This document shows, in pieces, positions 34,013-46,400 of a DNA stretch of 64,000 nt. A model generated the notes under the pieces. That model had not been told where the DNA came from and searched no databases. It saw only the letters and a list, made by a program, of their open reading frames with translations. Position 1 is the first letter of the stretch; the number at the start of each line of letters is the position of its first letter. The DNA is taken from positions 61,950,200 to 62,014,199 of the forward strand of contig CAMGYJ010000005.1 in the NCBI GenBank assembly GCA_946122785.1. The letters are read 5' to 3'. This DNA comes from Linum tenue. Its lineage: Eukaryota; Streptophyta; Magnoliopsida; Malpighiales; Linaceae. A program made the translations under genes and the position numbers.

Positions 34013-34712
34013 CTTCCCTTCACTTAGGTTTGAGGAAACCTAGCCATGTTTGTTTGATTGGATGATGTATGAGTACTCCTACTTGATAATCTTGAGTTCA
34101 TATTCAATCTATGCATGTTTTCATGATTCAATTCTGCTTTAGTCGAGATTATTGATTCTGCTTTGATCCTATGAGAGCGAATACCTGATTAGGTCAATAG
34201 AGCACCATAGATTGATAGTATTGGATCGATTGCTTTAGTCGAGGGTTGATTCACTGCTTTGTATCGATTGAGAACCTCATTCGATAGAGGGAGTCTAGTT
34301 CAGAACGCCTTGATCGGTTGTTCTAGAGAAGGATACGTCCCTCTAGGCAATTGACTCAAGAGGGCCTTGTTCCTTTAGTCGAGACTCAAGGTCTAGTTAA
34401 GGATTCTCCGCATTGTGAATGAAAGTGAAACAGGTTAGAGATCATCAATCATTAATCTGGCTAGTGGCTAGGGGGAATCATACCTAAGTGAGTTCCCAAC
34501 CTGTAATTAGATTAACTTTAACTGTATTTTGCTAGGGTAGTTTTAGTTCTTTCATCTTAATCTGGTTTGCTAGATAATGAACTGAAGCTGAGTAATAGTA
34601 ACTCTAGAGACCCGTGGATTCGATATTTATTACTTGAGCCACTATACTGCAGTCCCTTTCATTGTTTACCCTTGGCCATTGTTAGGAGTTGTGTCATAGA
34701 GAGTCAAGTTTT

Positions 34713-34730
34713 TGGCGCCGTTGCCGGGGA
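34713..34730 (+). other. Primer-binding site, tRNA-Asp type (family B)
   Basis: TGGCGCCGTTGCCGGGGA, 6 bases after the LTR end. Confidence 0.9.
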
Positions 34731-34854
34731 CGGCTAGGTTGTTGAAGAAAAGTGATTTCTGTTACTTTAGCATTTTCATTTTTTGCATTGAGTTTTTGTT
34801 CTTCCCACTTGTGCCTTCACGGGTTTGCATTGCTTGATTGTGTGCAGATAGTGC

Positions 34855-35841
34855 ATGACCCGTAGCCAGCCGGGAGGTTTACTGCCGTTGAATCCTGAGA
34901 TTGAGCGCACCTGCAAACAACTTCGGAGACAACAGCGAGCTAGACTGGCTACGGTGGAGCGCAGAGACGACCAATTGAGCAGCGACTCCGAGGACGAGTA
35001 CGAGATGGAAGGCAATCAGAACCCGCCTCCTCAGAACCAGGTCCTGGGGAATGACCCAAATCCCCAGGGAGCTCCCACCTTGGAGTACTACTACACTCCA
35101 CGGATTGCTGACATCCGCCCGGTCATCCTCTATCCGCCCATTCCAGCAAACAACTTCGAGATCAAGCCATGCTGGATTCAACTCATCACATCCTCTATCC
35201 AGTTCCATGGCTTGAAGGATGAGGAAGCTCGGGTGCATCTTTCCCGTATTCTGCAGCTGACGAACGGGTTCAACCTGAATGGTGTCCCGGATGACGCAAT
35301 CCGGCTTCATCTCTTTCCCCATTCTCTGGCGGGGAATGCTAAGAGGTGGTTGGAGACCCAGCCCCCATTGTCCATCACCTCTTGGGACGATCTGGCTGAC
35401 AAGTTCGTGCACCGGTATTATCCGGCATCGAAGACCACGGAGATCCAGCGGGAGATTACTCACTTCCGCCAAGAGCCAGATGAGTCACTTCGTGATGCAT
35501 GGGAGCGGTACATGGGATACTTCTGGCAGTGTCCCCATCATGGCTTCAGCGATGCTTTCACAGTAGGGAACTTCTACAGCGCCCTCACTCCAGACAGCCA
35601 GAGGGTGATTGAGTCTCTATGCCCAGGAGGGGATATCCTTACTAAGACTCCACCCGAGCTGAACCAGATGATCAGTACCTTGGCTGCCCGAGACCACTCC
35701 TGGGGGCAGAACAACAGAGGCAGGAACTCCCGGGACCGGGGTGTGCATGCCATGGAGGCCCGATCCGGGTTAGAGCAGCAGGTGGCTAAGCTGGTGCAGA
35801 CATTGAAGCAGCCAACAGTCTCCTACCGGGCCGAGGTGTAG
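34855..35841 (+). pseudogene. Gag polyprotein, family B, N-terminal 328 codons
   Basis: Gag forms the retrotransposon particle. The frame opens MTRSQPGGLLPLNPEIE and has a capsid-like core of the retrotrans_gag type: SSIQFHGLKDEEARVHLSRI, DAIRLHLFPHSLAGNAKRWL, ITSWDDLADKFVHRYYPASK, FRQEPDESLRDAWERY. It is lost to a frameshift at about 35840. Past the shift, CQWCESPNHLVEDC gives an intact CX2CX4HX4C zinc knuckle at about 35861-35902. The ATG lies 7 bases after a TTGTGTGCAG that could be a splice acceptor. The copy at 39600 is nearly identical. Confidence 0.85.
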
Positions 35842-37735
35842 CTCCGCCTCCAGTCGCTCAGTGTCAGTGGTGTGAGAGCCCGAACCACCTGGTGGAAGAT
35901 TGTCAGTCTATGAGGGAGTCCTCTACTCCCCAAGAGCAGGTGGATTTCATCGCCAATGCTCGGCGCCTGGACCCATACAGCAACACCACAATGAGGGATG
36001 GCGCCAGCACCCTAACTTTGCCTGGAGCAGCAACACCAACAAGCCACCTGGTTTCCCAGCACCAGCAGGTGGTTTTCAGCAGAGGCAGCCCTTCCAGGCT
36101 AGGCAGGGGCCACCACCACACAGCAGCCCTACCAGCCTAGGCAAGGGCAGCCATTCCAGCAGCCCCAGCGCCAGTTTGCTCAGCCTCCAGCAGCCGCAGC
36201 ACCAGATCCTCAGATATCTGATCTGAAGAATATTTTGCAGGCTTTCATGACCACCAGTCAGGCGAACTTCACAAGGATGGATCAGAACATAGCCTCACTG
36301 GAGGCAGGCCAGAGGAACCAAGGTGCCATTCTGCAAGATCTACAGAATCAGATTGGGAGCCTAGCTCGCCAGAACACTACCAGGGCACCGGGGACTCTGC
36401 CTGCCACCACCACCCCAATCCACGGGACCCGCATGAGAGCGCACACGCCATCACCACCAGGAGTGGCAAGACTACATCTGCTGCTCCTGCCCAGCCCAGG
36501 CAAGACGACCCACTACCTGCTTCAACACCTCCAGCTGATCTGCAGAGGTGGGGGAAGGCAGCACAGCACCGCTCCAACACCGCAACCTGTGGTTAAGGAG
36601 CATACACCCCAGCTGCCCTTCCACTCGACTTCATAAAGACAAGCTGGAGACAGAGTTTGCCAAGTTCATGGCAATGTTGAAGCAGGTCAACATCAGCATG
36701 CCGTTCGTGGAGGCACTGTCGAAGATGCCCAAGTATGCCAAGTTCATGAAGACCTCCTCACCAACAAGAAGAAACTTGGGGATCTTTCGACGGTGATGCT
36801 CAGCGAGGAGTGTTCTGCCATCCTGCAGAACAAGCTGCCAGAGAAGCGCAAAGACCCAGGGAGTTTCACTATCCCTCTTGTTATTGGCAGCATGCATGTA
36901 GGAAAGTCCTTGGCGGACCTAGGCGCTAGCATTAACGTCATGCCCTATAAACTGTTAAGAAGCTAGACCTAGGTGAACCTAGAGCTACTAGGATGAGCAT
37001 TCAGTTAGCTGATCGTTCTATCGTGCATCCTAGGGGTATCATTGAGGACTTGCTTGTTAATGTTGGTGCATTCACATATCCTGTTGATTTTGTTATTTTG
37101 GATATAAATAGGATGTGGATGTGCCTTTGATTTTGGGTAGACCATTTCTCGCCACCGCCAAGGCGCTTATTGATGTGCATAGTGGTAAATTGATTCTGCG
37201 TGCTGGTGATGAACAGGCTACTTTTTCTGTGTCTGACAATGGGAAACATTCTCATTTGCATGATGACATAGACTACTGTGATGTGCTTGCCGATTTTGAG
37301 ACCGCACTCGCCATCACGAGTGCGGGTATTGATGATGCTCTTGAGCGTTGTATTTTGCTAGGTGAGCAGGCATAGTAGGAGCCGCAGCTGGCGGAGCAGT
37401 TGGCCGCCTTGGAGAGTGGCCCCTTCTTGGAGGGCGACAGGCTGTTTAAACCGATCTCATCCTCCACCCGCATCACCACATCTTTGGAGGAACCACCAGA
37501 GCTGGAGCTTTAACCCCTCCCTCCTCATTTGGAGTATGCATTTCTCCGGGAGGGGAATAAGCTGCCAGTTATCATTAGCTCGACCCTCACACCGAGCAGA
37601 AGACCAGACTGGTGGCCTTGCTGAAGCAGTACGAGCGAGCTTTGGCATGGAAGATCACAGATATCCGGGGGATCAGCCCCTCTTTTTGCTCGCACCGGAT
37701 ACTGCTGGAGGATGAGATGCGGCCAGTGAGGCAGC
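35842..37735 (+). pseudogene. Gag C-terminus and protease, family B, multiple frameshifts
   Basis: The sequence parallels the intact minus-strand copy (47258 downward) but is split by single-base indels about every 100-300 bases. Recognisable pieces are the Gln/Pro-rich gag tail, [40 protein letters not shown], the protease active site [15 protein letters not shown] (about 36910-36955), [16 protein letters not shown] (37130-37177) and HLEYAFLREGNKLP. It ends at RPVRQPQ at 37740, where RT is missing. The product cannot be functional. Confidence 0.8.
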
Positions 37736-38598
37736 CGCAGAGGAGCTGCTTGCGGTGGTGTTTGCCTTTGATAAGTTTCGCCCCTATCTGGTCTTGTCCC
37801 GTGTGACCGTGTACACAGATCACTTCGCGATTAGATCCTGATGAGCAAGGCCGATGCCAAGCCTCGGCTCATACGATGGATCTTACTGCTGCAGGAGTTC
37901 GATATTGAGATCCGGGACAAGAAGGGAGCAGAAAATGTTGCAGCTGATCACCTCTCCCGGTGGACGCACCTCCTGCGAACAACCTCGTGGAGGAGATTGA
38001 TGACTCCTTCCCAGACGAGAGGTTGATGATGATGTGCTTGGTGGAGAGTGTCACCCCCTGGTACTCTGATTTTGCGAACTATTTGGTGGGCCAGCAGCTG
38101 CCAAAGGGGATGGCGACTCACGCAAAGAGGAAGTTTTTCTCCGATCTGAAGTACTACTTCTGGGATGACCCACATCTTTTTCGGATCGGAGCCGACGGGA
38201 TCATCCGTCGTTGTGTGATGGAGAGTGAGATGGAGGGCATTCTATCTCACTGTCATGAGGGACCTACTGGCGGTCATCACGGAGGAAACCGCACGGCGAG
38301 GAAGGTGCTCCAGTCGGGTTTTTACTGGCCCACGCTCTTCAAGGATGCAGACGCCTTCGCACGCAGGTGCGACCGATGCTAGAGGTCAGGTAACATCTCT
38401 GCCCGTGATGAGATGCCCCAGAATGGTTTATAACTTGTGAGATTTTTGATGTCTGGGGCATCGACTTCATGGGCCCCTTCCCTCCATCTTTTGGTAACAC
38501 CTATATTCTGGTTGCTGTTGACTACGTCTCTAGGTGGGCTGAGGCGCAAGCTTTGCCCACCAATGATGCTAGACGTGTTTGTGTGGTTTTTTGAAGCA
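37736..38598 (+). pseudogene. RNase H and integrase N-terminal half, family B; RT deleted
   Basis: Straight after RQPQR the text jumps to ELLAVVFAFDKFRPYL, in the RNase H. About 1 kb is gone, covering all of RT including the F-M-D-D motif and the first RNase H Asp. Next come [24 protein letters not shown], then the integrase zinc-binding region ([34 protein letters not shown], then a TAG), [12 protein letters not shown] and [13 protein letters not shown]. It stops at 38598 in TTTGAAGCA. The next expected base is found at 47261. Confidence 0.85.
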
Positions 38599-39451
38599 AA
38601 AGCGACGAACCAGAGTTCCCAAGTGCCATAGCTTGATCTTCATCACCATTGGAGCCCGACTTGAGCTTGGAGAAGTGCCGATTAAACGTCCAGGAGCAGA
38701 AATCCATCTTCACAGTATGATTTCCGCGTCTGAATCTGCTTTTGCTTCTTTCTCTATGGAGTAGTTCCCCCATTCATCTTGGTATGGGGAACCCTAGATT
38801 TGTATGCTAGGTCTGATTGTATGAACCCAAGTACAGAGTTTGTGAATTGATTATATTCGATTGAGGTTTGAATGATTGAATGACTTGAATCCTGATCAAA
38901 TTCCTGTTGTTTCTGCTTTGACCTAGAATGAGAATATCTGCCTAGGTTGATAGAGTTTCCTTAATCGAAGGTGGCAAATTGGTGACTTTAGTCGAGGAGC
39001 CAATTCCCTATTCTGTACCGAATTCAATTCGGTAGTGGAGGTTTGGTTCGCTAGGGCCTCAATCTGTTTATTCCGGTGGAGGTTAGTCGCCCGCTAGAGA
39101 CTCAGATTGAGAGGGTCTGAAGACCTTTAGTCGAGACTTCAGACTAATTAAGAACCTTCCGCAGTATAACTTTCATGAAAACTGAACTTGGTAAATTGCA
39201 ATCCGACTTAACTGCAGTCTAGGGGGAACCATATCCGGGTGACCTCTCTTGACTTGACCACAACCGTTTACTTGCTTTGTGTTTTTGTTTGCTTGAATCT
39301 GCACTAAAAGTTCACTGCTAGATAACGAGATTTCACCGAGTAGTCATCACATATAGGACCCGGGTTGACAATAAAACCCAAACCCGCTATACTACACTTT
39401 AGGAAGTGGTTACACTTGGCCATTTTCTAGAGTGACAGTAGGAGTGAGTCA
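38599..39451 (+). mobile_element. Partial LTR, family A, copy 3 (5'-truncated)
   Basis: From AAGCGACGAACCAGAG to GTGAGTCA it follows the last ~850 bp of the family A LTRs; the first ~500 bp, including the inverted-repeat cluster, are missing. It has ATGGAGTAG at 38756-38764 and is followed by a PBS. Its left edge is the breakpoint inside integrase. Confidence 0.88.
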
Positions 39452-39457
39452 AGTTTT

Positions 39458-39475
39458 TGGCGCCGTTGCCAGGGA
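39458..39475 (+). other. Primer-binding site, tRNA-Asp type (copy 3)
   Basis: TGGCGCCGTTGCCAGGGA, one substitution from the perfect site. Confidence 0.85.
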
Positions 39476-39599
39476 CGGCTAGGTTGTTGAAGAAAAGTGA
39501 TTTCTGTTACTTTAGCATTTTCATTTTCGCATTGAGTGGTTGTTCCTTCCCACTTGTGCCTTCACGGGTTTGCATTGCTTGATTGTGTGCAGATAGTGC

Positions 39600-40703
39600 A
39601 TGACCCATAGCCAGTCGGGAGGTTTACTGCCGTTGAATCCTGAGATTGAATGCACCTGCAACCAACTTCGGAGACAACAGCGAGCTAGACTGGCTACGGT
39701 GGAGCGCCGAGACGGCCAATTGAGCAGCGAGTCCGAGGACGAGTACGAGATGGAAGGCGATCAAAACCCACCTCCGGTGAACCAGATCCTGGGGAACGAC
39801 CCCAATCCCCAGGGAGCTGGGGCCCATCATCATCCACCACCACCGGGTCCCACCTTGGAGTACTACTATACTCCACGGATTGCTGACATCCGCCCTGTCA
39901 TCCTCTATCCGCCCATTCCTACAAACAACTTCGAGATCAAGCCATGCTGGATTCAACTCATTACATCCTCTATCCAGTTCCATGGCTTGAAGGATGAGGA
40001 AGCCCGGGTACATCTTTCCCGTTTTCTGCAGCTGACGAACGGGTTCAAGCTGAACGGTGTCCCGGATGACGCAATCCGCCTTCACCTCTTCCCCCATTCT
40101 CTGGCGGGGAATGCTAAGAGGTGGTTGGAGACCCAGCCCCCATTGTCCATCACTTCTTGGGACGATCTGGCTGACAAGTTCGTGCACAGGTACTATCCGG
40201 CATCGAAGACCACAGAGATTCAGCGGGAGATCACTCACTTCCGCCAAGAGCCAGATGAGTCACTTCGTGATGCATGGGAGCGGTACATGGGATACTTCTG
40301 GCAGTGTCCCCATCATGGCTTCAGCGATGCATTCACAGTGGGGAACTTCTACAGCGCCCTCACTCCAGACAGCCAGAGGGTGATCGAGTCTCTATGCCAC
40401 AGGAGGGGATATCCTTACTAAGACTCCACCCGAGCTGAACCAGATGATCAGTACCTTGGCTGCCCGAGATCATTCTTGGGGACAGAACAACAGAGGCAGG
40501 ACAGGAATTCCCGGGACCGGGGTGTGCATGCTATGGAGGCTAGGTCCGGGTTAGAGCAGCAGGTGGCTGAGTTGGTGCAGACATTGAAGCAGCCTAACAG
40601 TTTCCTTCCGGGCCGAGGTGTAGCTACGCCTCCAGTAGCTCAGTGTCAGTGGTGTGAGAGCCCGAATCACCTGGTGGAGGATTGTCAAGTCAAGAAAGGA
40701 TAA
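39600..40703 (+). pseudogene. Gag fragment, family A, ends at zinc knuckle
   Basis: MTHSQSGGLLPLNPEIE opens a 273-codon frame very similar to the gag at 34855, with an extra GAGAHHHPPPPG insertion near residue 72. A single-base insertion at about 40400 (RVIESLC then HRRGY) shifts the frame. Gag resumes as RNSRDRGVHAMEARSGLEQQ and CQWCESPNHLVEDC, so the zinc knuckle is whole. Just after GATTGTCA (about 40690) the sequence switches to the reverse complement of another element's 3' UTR. No protease follows on this strand. Confidence 0.85.
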
Positions 40704-41134
40704 CACACGGCTCAAAGGGGCTGACTAGGGGATATGACACATCAGGACAGTCAGTTTGGTCGTGGGCTAATCCTATGCCTCCATCATCTTAGCTAGTGAC
40801 AACGTGAATGCTACATTTCATGGAAGAGGAATCTATCGCACAAGAAAGAAACGAGCAGGCTCAAATCTCACATGGCTACCTATATGCTCTATCTCACATT
40901 CTGATTTCCTGAACTAGATGCATAAATGACTGTCAAAAGCAAGTGATCAAATGCAAGTCGCAGTTGGTAAGCAAATAGTTAAAAACTGAACCCCTACACA
41001 ACTCTACTACACATCTCAGTCATCGTAATAGGCTGTCTTAGTCACACTCAAGTTGTCATGCATCGACTCAAAAGCCATTCAATCTACTAATCACATCCAT
41101 AGTGCCAATACGATCAATCATCAAGCAAACAGCA
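40704..41134 (-). other. 3' UTR of inverted family B element, truncated
   Basis: On the minus strand this matches 50748-51190 (plus) and 56519-56947 (minus): CACTTGCTTTTGACAGTC, GATAGAGCATAT, AGCCGTGTGTTATCC. It is cut at about 40700, where it meets gag of opposite strand, so the PPT and LTR are missing. Confidence 0.75.
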
Positions 41135-41188
41135 GTGCTTGGAGCCCTCAAATCTCGAGATTTGGACAGTGGACTAGGCTCCAAGCAC
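41135..41188 (-). promoter_or_regulatory. Covarying stem-loop H3, inverted family B
   Basis: The outer stem GTGCTTGGAGCC/GGCTCCAAGCAC encloses TAGTCCACTGTC and a perfect inner hairpin CAAATCTCGAGATTTG. Confidence 0.85.
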
Positions 41189-41224
41189 ACAAACAGATCG
41201 AATGCAGTCAAAAGATAAACATCA

Positions 41225-41262
41225 TCCCCCCCTACACGTAAGATCGACATTGCCCTCAATGG
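41225..41262 (-). other. PPT1 motif, inverted family B
   Basis: On the minus strand CCATTGAGGGCAATGTCG, then ACGTGTAGGGGGGGATG. Confidence 0.6.
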
Positions 41263-41528
41263 AGAAGAGGAAAGGAAAGGGGAACGATGTTACCGGTGTG
41301 CACAGACTGCAGGGGACTGTAAATGGACCAGTCGGCATGGAACGGACTGGAGAGAGGACCAGTCGGGAACACAGGCAGAGCTAAAGGAAACCAAAAAGCT
41401 CAAACACATACGTTAGGTCCAATGGTCAGCCCAATAGTACAGCATCCAAAATGAAAAGAAAAAGAAACAAAAACCGACACAAAACAGTTTGCATGCTGAC
41501 AAAGGCCAAAAACACTCAAAACATGCCC

Positions 41529-42690
41529 CTAGGGCCCTCCAAGACTGGAGAAGTCGATCTGGTTCATGAGGTCGTCGTCGCCATCCTCCGGCGGCTGCTG
41601 TGGTGGTGAATGATCCCACCGGGTGGTCCAGTGGTGCTCCTCTAGAGGGTGACAAGCCTGGAGTAGGTGCTCCGAGTACTCCATCAGTCGGCGGCCTCTA
41701 TCTCTCTCCCGCTCGATGAGAGCACTAGTGACTCCCATGTGGGTCTCCAAGCCGCCAAGGCGCTCATCAACTCCCGTCAGCCTGGACCGGTACTCGGCCT
41801 GGTGGGCCGAATACTGCTGATAGAACTGGACCTGATGGTCCATGAGCTGCTGGTTATGAAGACCGAGCTGCTGGAACTGGAGTCCCATCTGCTGAAACTG
41901 CTCGGTGAAGAAGTCCATCGACGGGCCAGAAGCCATCGACGGACCAGAAGAGGACTCGCCGCTCACCGGTCTCCGTCGAGGCTGCAGGTCACCTGGTGGA
42001 TAAAGCTGGGGCTCCGGCTCATCGGCATCCATGGCCCCGTCATCATCATCATCATCCTCCTCATCCTCCTCCTCGGCGGAGTAGTCATCATCCTCCTCGT
42101 CCTCATCAAGATCCACAACCTCCTCAGGGGGCATAGAAAGCCCATCCACCCAGGTGCGGATGTCATCAGTGGCCAGGAGGCGTGCGCTGTGGAGCACGTC
42201 CCGGATGAGGGGTGCGGAGCCGCCCTGTGCAGAAGCATCGTGAAGCCCCTCGAAGCTGATACCGAAATGGCGAGCCAGCCGGGTGATCAAGGGACCACAG
42301 AAGAGGTGGGTGGGATTCCCGTGGCACCGGGAGAAGGTGGTGGCCACGAAAGATCCCAAGTGGAGCATGTGCTCCGGATCCCCCATCGAGTACATGGCGT
42401 ACAGCACCCGCTTCGGAATCTTATGCGAGCCGGTGGCGTTGGGGACGATGGAGCGGGTGATCAGCAGGTTCAGAATGTGCCACTCCGGCCTGAGAGTGCT
42501 GACGTAGGTCTGGCCAGCCTCGAAGAAGTCATCCCGATAGGCGACCCTGACTACACGGCTGTAGAAATGATCCTGGTTTCAGTCGTTCGGGTTCGGGAGC
42601 TCGACCGTGTGGCCATCGAACGGGTGGTACTCGATCCCCAATGCGTAGGCCAACCCGTCAATGGTCAGCTCCCATCCTGAATGTCACCGC
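41529..42690 (-). pseudogene. ORF3 (Athila-type downstream ORF), family B, 5'-deleted
   Basis: Function unknown. The readable part (from 42690 with a TGA near 42565, then open from 42407) has LTIDGLAYALGIEY, LRPEWHILNLLITRSIVPN, SMGDPEHMLHLGSFVATTFS and LFCGPLITRLARHFGI. A long acidic run (DEDEEDDDYSAEEEDEEDDD) follows, then a Gln-rich coiled region, and it ends DFSSLGGP. It aligns by eye with the ORF3 at 49145 from about residue 85 on. The first third and the leader intron are missing, joined to GC-rich leader sequence at about 42690. It resembles the ATHILA ORF-1 protein family. Confidence 0.7.
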
Positions 42691-42867
42691 AAAGGCGTCG
42701 CCGGAAAATGGTCGGAAAACGACCGGTGGGTCGCCGGAAAATGACCGGCGGCGGTGGAGGCGGCGGCGGCGGCCGGCGGCGGCCAAAGAGGAGAGAGGGG
42801 AGAGGATTTTGAGAGTAGAGAGAGGAGAAATTTTGGAAAAAATGAGGGTAGAGAGAGAAATGATCGG

Positions 42868-43215
42868 GGGTTTCCTTTAAATAGGGAAAATCCCCGGTCG
42901 GGTCTCAGAAATACCCGGTCGGGTATCTGTGAGTCCTCGACCGGGGTTTGCTAAACGCAGCGTTTCATGTGCAGTAAGATACCCGGCCTTGGCCAAAAAT
43001 ACCCGGTCGGGTAATTTTTTGCCTCAAGGTCGGGTATTTCGGGTGAAACGCTGCGTCATGGCCGTTGGGAATCCCCGGCCTCTAACCAAAAATACCCGGT
43101 CGGGTATTTTTGGGACGAGGTTGGGTATTTCCCGTTTTTCCCCCCTGAGAAACAGAGGGGGGCCCGGGCGTGAACCAAGAATACCCGGTCGGGTATTTTG
43201 GCCCACGACCAGGTA
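42868..43215 (-). promoter_or_regulatory. Family B inverted-repeat cluster between pol and ORF3, with TATA-like site
   Basis: At least four palindromes of the LTR B type occur, e.g. AAATACCCGGTCGGGTATTT at 43090-43109 and AATACCCGGTCGGGTATT at 43180-43197, plus single half-sites. An extra inverted pair AAACGCAGCGTTT / AAACGCTGCGT lies near 42953 and 43045. On the ORF3 strand the cluster is followed by CCCTATTTAAAGG (about 42872-42884), a possible TATA box. Confidence 0.85.
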
Positions 43216-43385
43216 TTTCCCCCAATTCGGCCAAAAACTCATTTTGTCCAAAATTTCAACCTCTCCTTCACGAAAACACCAAATCGAGGCATCAACGACG
43301 ACCGAACTTCACTACAGACATGCAACTGACTTGACACGACAAAAAAAAAAAATCAGAAAAAAGGGAAAAGAAAATGCAAACCGTG

Positions 43386-43411
43386 GTGGGGTTGCCTCCC
43401 CACAAGCGCTT
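43386..43411 (-). promoter_or_regulatory. AAGCGCTT plus post-pol hairpin, inverted family B
   Basis: Minus strand AAGCGCTT (43411-43404), then GTGGGG-AGGCAA-CCCCAC (43403-43386), 36 bases after the integrase stop codon. Confidence 0.85.
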
Positions 43412-43446
43412 CTTTACCGTCTTTTAGCTGGACGCCCATGGCGGAA

Positions 43447-46400
43447 CTAAGGGTCCGCGAGTTCCACCACCAACTCCGCACGTTCGACCTCGTCTCCTAG
43501 GTAGAGTTTGAGACGATGGCCATTCACTTTAAACGGCTCAGTCTGCGGGTTGGCAATCTCGATAGTGCCATACAGGAACACCTGGGTGACCGTAAACGGT
43601 CCAGACCACCGGGAACGGAGTTTTCCGGGAAAGAGCTTCAGGCGAGAGTTATAGAGGAGAACTCGATCACTAACATGGAACTCTTTCGGACCCCGCAACC
43701 GGGCATCGTGCAGGCGCTTAGTGCGCTCCTTGTACAGCCGGGTGTTCTCATAGGCGTGGTAGCGCCATTCCTCCAGCTCCAACATCTGCATTTTTCGCTC
43801 AACACCTGCAACACTAACATCCAGATTTAGCAGCTTAAGGGCCCAGAAGGCCTTGTGCTCTAGCTCCACGGGCAGATGGCATGCCTTTCCATATACAAGC
43901 CGGTACGGTGAAGTACCAATGGGAGTCTTGTAGGCAGTGCGATACGCCCACAGAGCATCATCGATCTTGGTGGACCAATCTTTGCGGGACTGATCCACCA
44001 CTTTCTCCAGGATCCGCTTGAGCTCCCGGTTCGTCAGCTCGGCCTGGCCACTGGTCTGGGGATGATAGGCCACAGACACCTTGTGAGTCACACCATAGCG
44101 AGACAGTAGTTTATCAAATTGGCCCTGGAAATGGGTGCCTCTATCGCTTATGATGGCTCTAGGTGTCCCGAACCGGGAGAATAGCTGCTTCAAAAAACCA
44201 CAAACACGTCTAGCATCATTAGTGGGCAAAGCTTGCGCCTCAGCCCACCTAGAGACGTAGTCAACAGCAACCAGAATATAGGTGTTACCAAAAGATGGAG
44301 GGAAGGGGCCCATGAAGTCGATACCCCAGACATAAAAAATCTCACAAGTTATAAACACATTCTGGGGCATCTCATCACGGGCAGAGATGTTACCTGACCT
44401 CTGGCATCGGTCGCACCTGCGTGCGAAGGCGTCTGCATCCTTGAAGAGCGTGGGCCAGTAAAAGCCCGACTGGAGCACCTTCCTCGCCGTGCGGTTTCCT
44501 CCGTGATGACCGCCAGTAGGTCCCTCATGACAGTGAGATAGAATGCCCTCCATCTCACTCTCCATAACACAACGACCCCGTCGGCTCCGATCCGAAAAAG
44601 ATGAGGGTCATCCCAGAAATAGTACTTCAGATCAGAGAAAAACTTCCTCTTGGCGTGAGTGGTCATCCCCTTGGGCAGCTGCTGGCCCACCAAATAGTTC
44701 GCAAAATCAGAATACCAGGGGGTGACACTCTCCACCAAGCACATCATCATCAACCTCTCATCTGGGAAGGAGTCATCAATCTCCTCCACGAGGTTGTCCG
44801 CAGGGGGTGCGTCCAACCGGGAGAGGTGATCAGCTGCAACATTTTCTGCTCCCTTCTTGTCCCGGATCTCAATATCAAACTCCTGCAGTAGTAAGATCCA
44901 TCGTATGAGCCTAGGCTTGGCATCGGCCTTGCTCATCAGGTATCTAATCGCGGAGTGATCTGTGTACACGGTCACATGGGACAAGACCAGATAGGGGCGA
45001 AACTTATCGAAGGCAAACACCACTGCAAGCAGCTCCTTCTCTGTGGTGGTGTAGTTCTCCTGGGCATCATTCAGATTCTTCGAGGCGTAGTAGATAGGTC
45101 GGAAGTGTTGATCTCGCCTCTGCCCCAAAACAGCTCCGACAGCAAAGTCACTGGCGTCGCACATCAGCTCAAATGGTAGGGACCAGTAAGGAACAACCAT
45201 TTTAGGAGCCTGGGTGAGCTTCTCCTTCAAGGTGGTGAACGCCGCTGTGCAAGCATCAGTGAACTGGAAGGGGGCATCCTTCTCTAGAAGCTTAGTCAGG
45301 GGCAGGGCAATCTTCGAGAAGTCCTTGATGAACCGCCTATAGAACCCTGCATGGCCAAGAAAACTCCGGATCCCCTTAACAGATGTAGGAGGAGGCAGCT
45401 TGCTGATAGTCTCGATCTTTGCTCTGTCCACCTCAATCCCCATCTTGGAGATCTTGTGCCCAAGAACTATGCCTTCTCGAACCATGAAGTGACACTTCTC
45501 CCAACTCAGTGCCAGGTTCGTTTCTTCACACCGTTTAAGAACAAGTTCCAGGTTATGGAGACAGTGAGAGAAGGAGTCTCCATAAACTGAGAAATCGTCC
45601 ATAAACACCTCCATGATCTCGCCGACCAGACGGTCAAAGATGGCGAGCATACATCGCTGAATGGTGGCTGGGGCGTTGCATAGCCCGAATGGAATCCTCC
45701 GGTAAGCAAATGTGCCGAAGGGGCAGGTGAAAGTGGTCTTCGCCTGGTCCTCCGGTGCAATAGGGATCTGAAAGTACCCGGACATCCCATCCAAGAAGCA
45801 GTAGAACTCGTGCCCCGCCAACCTCTCTAGCATCCGATCAATGAACGGCAGCGGGAAATGATCCTTCCGAGTGGCGTCGTTGAGACGCCGATAGTCGATG
45901 CAAACACGGTACCCAGTCACCATGCGCATCGGAATGAGCTCGTTCTTCTCGTTAGGCACCACGGTCATCCCACCCTTTTTGGGCACCACCTGGGTGGGAC
46001 TGACCCACTCGCTGTCAGAAATGGCGAAGATGATCCCCGCGTCCATCAGCTTCACGATCTCTGCCCGAACCACAGCCTCCAGGTTCGATGTCAATCTCCT
46101 CTGCGGCTGCCTCACTGGCCGCATCTCATCCTCCAGCAGTATCCGGTGCGAGCAAAAGGAGGGGCTGATCCCCCGGATGTCTGTGATCTTCCATGCTAAA
46201 GCTCGCTCGTACTGCTTCAACAAGGCCACCAGTCTGCTCTTCTGCTCGGGTGTGAGGGTCGAGCTGATGATGACTGGCAGCTTATTCCCCTCCCGGAGAA
46301 ATGCATACTCCAAATGAGGAGGGAGGGGCTTAAGCTCCAGCTCTGGTGGTTCCTCCAAGGAGGTGGTGATGCGGGCGGAGGATGAGATCGGTTTAAACAG

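Larger units (their letters stand above)
33225..34706 (+). mobile_element. LTR, family B
   Basis: TGATGACTCG...GAGAGTCA, 1482 bp, with a PPT on its left and a PBS plus gag on its right, so it could serve as 3' LTR of one unit and 5' LTR of the next. It shares with families A and C the block GGCCTATTTTACGCTAGGTTG...TTTCAGGTCC. Its inverted repeats are of a different sequence (33590-33722). It has ATGGAGTAA at 34004. No other complete family B LTR is in the window. Confidence 0.88.

Noticed and set aside
34713..34730. Possible tRNA-Asp gene fragment
   Set aside because: Only the 18-base 3'-end complement is present, at the fixed position after an LTR; it is a primer-binding site.
34879..35472. 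Long minus-strand open frame (197 codons), and its twin at 39624-40247
   Set aside because: Antisense to the gag capsid region in both copies; codon use and conservation follow gag, not this frame.
41667..42680. 337-codon plus-strand open frame
   Set aside because: Antisense to the ORF3 remnant of the inverted family B element; its low-complexity Ile/Leu runs mirror the acidic tract of ORF3.
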